Shown here piece after piece: positions 4,814 through 6,458 of a DNA stretch of 6,458 bases. The notes below the pieces were generated by a model that saw nothing but the letters and a program-made list of their open reading frames with translations, searched no databases and was not told the origin of the DNA. Source of the DNA: Candidatus Omnitrophota bacterium (GTDB lineage: Bacteria > Omnitrophota > Gorgyraeia > 2-02-FULL-51-18); contig JAHFFM010000112.1 in NCBI GenBank assembly GCA_023247935.1, positions 1 to 6,458 on the forward strand, in the 5' to 3' direction. Made by a program: the position numbers and the translations under genes. Each line of letters opens with the position of its first letter. Positions within the stretch are counted from its first letter, which is position 1.

Positions 4814-6028
4814 TTACGCGTATTCCAAAAAACCGCGTTTTGATTTTTTGCCTAAAAATCCCGCCATCACCATTCGCTTCAAAAGCGGCGCCGGCCAAAA
4901 ACGCTCCCCGTAAACATTGCAAAGCGCTTCCAATTCTTTCAAAACCACGTCAATCCCGAGTTCATCCGCGTATTGCAGCAAACCGCCCTTCGACTGAGGA
5001 AAACCAATTCCGGCAAGAACAGCCACATCAATATCCGAAGGAGACGCCACTTTCTCCTGCACGCACAGCGCCGCCTCGTTAATCATGGAAAGAAGCAGCC
5101 GGTTCGGGGAAAAAGGCGCTTTTTTGGCTGAGTTTTCTTTTCTTACTTTTTCCAAAATTTGCTCAACAAGCTTGTCATCCTGCTGGCCGGAATAATTGTA
5201 AAAACCAGCGCCGTTTTTCACGCCATAACGTTTTTCCTGATACACTTTGTCCCAAAGCACTGCAGGCATCATGCGAGGGCCATACTCCGCCATCAAAATT
5301 CCCACCACATCATGACAAATATCAAGTCCAATCGTGTCCACGAGAATAAACGGCCCCATCGGAAAACCAAAATCCACCATCGCTTGATCGATTTCTTTGA
5401 GCGAAACGCCTTCCTGCGCGCAAAAGGCCGCTTCATTCAAATAAGGCATAAGCAAACGATTGACCAGAAAACCGGCACACTCATTCACGCGAACCGGAAT
5501 TTTTCGAAGGCTTTCACAAAAAGCCACGGAGTCGGCGATTGTTTCTTCGGAAGTGGCTAAACCCGGAATCACTTCGATTAGTTTCATCACATGCGCGGGA
5601 AAGAAAAAATGAATTCCCACAACTTTTTCGGCACGCTTGGTAGAAGCACCCAAAGCGCTGATGGAAAGAGCGGATGTGTTGGTCGCCAAAATCGCGTGCT
5701 CAGGAAGAGTGGCGTCCAATTCTCGAAAAACGCTTTTCTTGATTTCCATTTTTTCAGGAACCGCTTCAATAACGATATCAACGTCTTTGAATTGATTTAA
5801 ATCCGAAGTGACGGTTACAAGCGCCATCTTGGCTTCCATGTCAGAAGGAGACATTTTTCCTTTATCCACGCGGCCTTGATAAACTTTGCGGATATTGGCT
5901 AAAGCTTTTTGGGCCAGATCTTCGTTGGCTTCGCGAAGCACCACCGGTAAACCCGAATAACTGATAACCTGGGCGATTCCCGAACCCATGGCGCCTCCGC
6001 CAATAACACCCGCTTTATAGATGTACAT
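4814..6028 (-). CDS. 3-hydroxyacyl-CoA dehydrogenase, two C-terminal domains
   Basis: This 404-residue NAD-dependent enzyme oxidises L-3-hydroxyacyl-CoA to 3-ketoacyl-CoA. The Rossmann motif GVIGGGAMGSG is at 7 to 17. Ser119 (NTSALS), His140 (HFFFPAHVMKLIE), Glu152 and Asn190 (GFLVNR) match Ser137, His158, Glu170 and Asn208 of human HADH in both identity and spacing. After the first C-terminal helical domain (about 184 to 279) comes a second copy (about 306 to 402) with PNRLLLSMINEA and IDVAVLAGIGFP. This is the layout of the dehydrogenase half of FadB/FadJ, and longer than single-domain HADH (about 280 to 300 residues). I chose the ATG at 6028, not an upstream in-frame ATG at 6076 that would add 16 arginine- and glycine-rich residues before the Rossmann strand. 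GGAGAG lies 6 nt before the chosen ATG. The start shares one base with the thiolase stop (TAATG), indicating translational coupling. Confidence 0.94.
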   Translation of the reverse strand: MYIYKAGVIGGGAMGSGIAQVISYSGLPVVLREANEDLAQKALANIRKVYQGRVDKGKMSPSDMEAKMALVTVTSDLNQFKDVDIVIEAVPEKMEIKKSVFRELDATLPEHAILATNTSALSISALGASTKRAEKVVGIHFFFPAHVMKLIEVIPGLATSEETIADSVAFCESLRKIPVRVNECAGFLVNRLLMPYLNEAAFCAQEGVSLKEIDQAMVDFGFPMGPFILVDTIGLDICHDVVGILMAEYGPRMMPAVLWDKVYQEKRYGVKNGAGFYNYSGQQDDKLVEQILEKVRKENSAKKAPFSPNRLLLSMINEAALCVQEKVASPSDIDVAVLAGIGFPQSKGGLLQYADELGIDVVLKELEALCNVYGERFWPAPLLKRMVMAGFLGKKSKRGFLEYA

Positions 6029-6458
6029 TATTTTCTCTCCAACACCACGGCCGCGCCTTGGCCGCCACCCACACAAAGCGAAGCAACGCCGTATTTCAAA
6101 TTTTTCCGCTTCATTTCCTGAAGCAAAGTCAGAACAATTCGGGCTCCTGTGGTACCTACGGGATGCCCAAGCGCGATTGAACCGCCATTAACGTTCATTT
6201 TATTCCGGTCAAGACTTAACACTTTTTCACAAGCGATGACTTGCGCGGCAAAAGCCTCATTCAATTCTATGAGTTGCATATCAGAAAGCGAAAGCCCCGC
6301 CTTTTTCAACGCCATTGGAATGGCAAGCGTCGGCCCAACCCCCATTCGGCTGGGCTCCACGCCGCTGAAAGCGTACGCGCGAACAATGCCCAAAATTTGT
6401 TTAAATCCCAATTGCTCCGCTTTTTTGCGGCTCATAATCAACAAAGCCGCCGCTCCGT
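6028..6458 (-). CDS. Acetyl-CoA C-acyltransferase (thiolase), C-terminal part
   Basis: This is the last 142 residues of a thiolase; the gene continues past the right edge of the window. It cleaves 3-ketoacyl-CoA with CoA to acetyl-CoA and a shortened acyl-CoA, the last step of each beta-oxidation round. Visible motifs are GAAALLIMS at the edge, NEAFAAQ, NVNGGSIALGHPVG with the catalytic histidine, and CVGGGQGAA with the second catalytic cysteine. The acylated N-terminal cysteine lies outside the window. The order thiolase, dehydrogenase, hydratase and the overlapping TAATG junction favour a degradative role over a biosynthetic acetoacetyl-CoA thiolase, but motifs alone do not separate the two. 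The frame is open to the edge, so the truncation is only due to the window. Confidence 0.93.
   Translation of the reverse strand, partial: GAAALLIMSRKKAEQLGFKQILGIVRAYAFSGVEPSRMGVGPTLAIPMALKKAGLSLSDMQLIELNEAFAAQVIACEKVLSLDRNKMNVNGGSIALGHPVGTTGARIVLTLLQEMKRKNLKYGVASLCVGGGQGAAVVLERK

Noticed and set aside
5159..5560. Plus-strand open frame opposite the 3-hydroxyacyl-CoA dehydrogenase gene
   Set aside because: The dehydrogenase has all its catalytic residues in the other strand. This frame is rich in His, Lys and Arg, as expected for a shadow.
6029..6076. Upstream ATG at 6076 as the start of the dehydrogenase
   Set aside because: It adds 16 arginine- and glycine-rich residues read from within the thiolase end. 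The family begins just before the Rossmann strand, and the ATG at 6028 has a good Shine-Dalgarno sequence and a TAATG junction.
1..6458. CRISPR arrays, transposons, tRNA or rRNA genes
   Set aside because: I saw no regularly spaced repeats, terminal inverted repeats with a transposase, cloverleaf or rRNA sequence in the window.

Overview
This window is from a Gram-negative-type bacterium of intermediate GC content. The coding regions are moderately GC-rich and the spacers AT-rich. The sequence does not fix the phylum. A split fatty-acid oxidation complex, a lipoprotein-type M23 peptidase and a cyclic-dinucleotide riboswitch-like leader would fit a deltaproteobacterial-like, Bdellovibrio-like or uncultured candidate-phylum lineage, but that is only a guess. 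Every gene I can support is read on the minus strand, so the window is best read from right to left.

Right part (6458 to 1335): a tightly packed lipid-degradation operon. Its order is thiolase (cut by the window edge), 3-hydroxyacyl-CoA dehydrogenase with two C-terminal domains, enoyl-CoA hydratase, long-chain acyl-CoA synthetase, and an alpha/beta hydrolase of the monoacylglycerol-lipase / lysophospholipase type. Junctions are a 1-nt stop/start overlap, gaps of 21 and 43 nt, and a 17-nt overlap. Together the enzymes can free fatty acids from (lyso)glycerolipids, activate them to acyl-CoA, and carry out the hydration, second oxidation and thiolysis steps of beta-oxidation. The acyl-CoA dehydrogenase for the first oxidation and the operon promoter are not in view.

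Middle part (1334 to 309): two very small membrane-protein genes and a peptidase. A 46-residue two-helix protein has its own -10 box, a very strong Shine-Dalgarno sequence and a textbook intrinsic terminator. Immediately after that terminator comes a 31-residue single-helix ORF that looks leaderless. It is followed after 18 nt, in the same frame, by an M23 (LytM/lysostaphin-type) metallopeptidase with a lipobox.

Left part (308 to 1): no protein gene is supported. The region holds a weak terminator-like hairpin and candidate promoters, then a structured RNA read leftwards out of the window. It has the signatures of a GEMM-I (cyclic-di-GMP-I family) riboswitch: the GGACGCAAA and CACGGGCCTAAG blocks, a GAAA-tetraloop hairpin, and a contiguous three-way junction. 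The gene it controls lies beyond position 1. This RNA is the most interesting element here, because its ligand-pocket strand departs from the usual consensus and its 5' hairpin competes with the closing helix P1.
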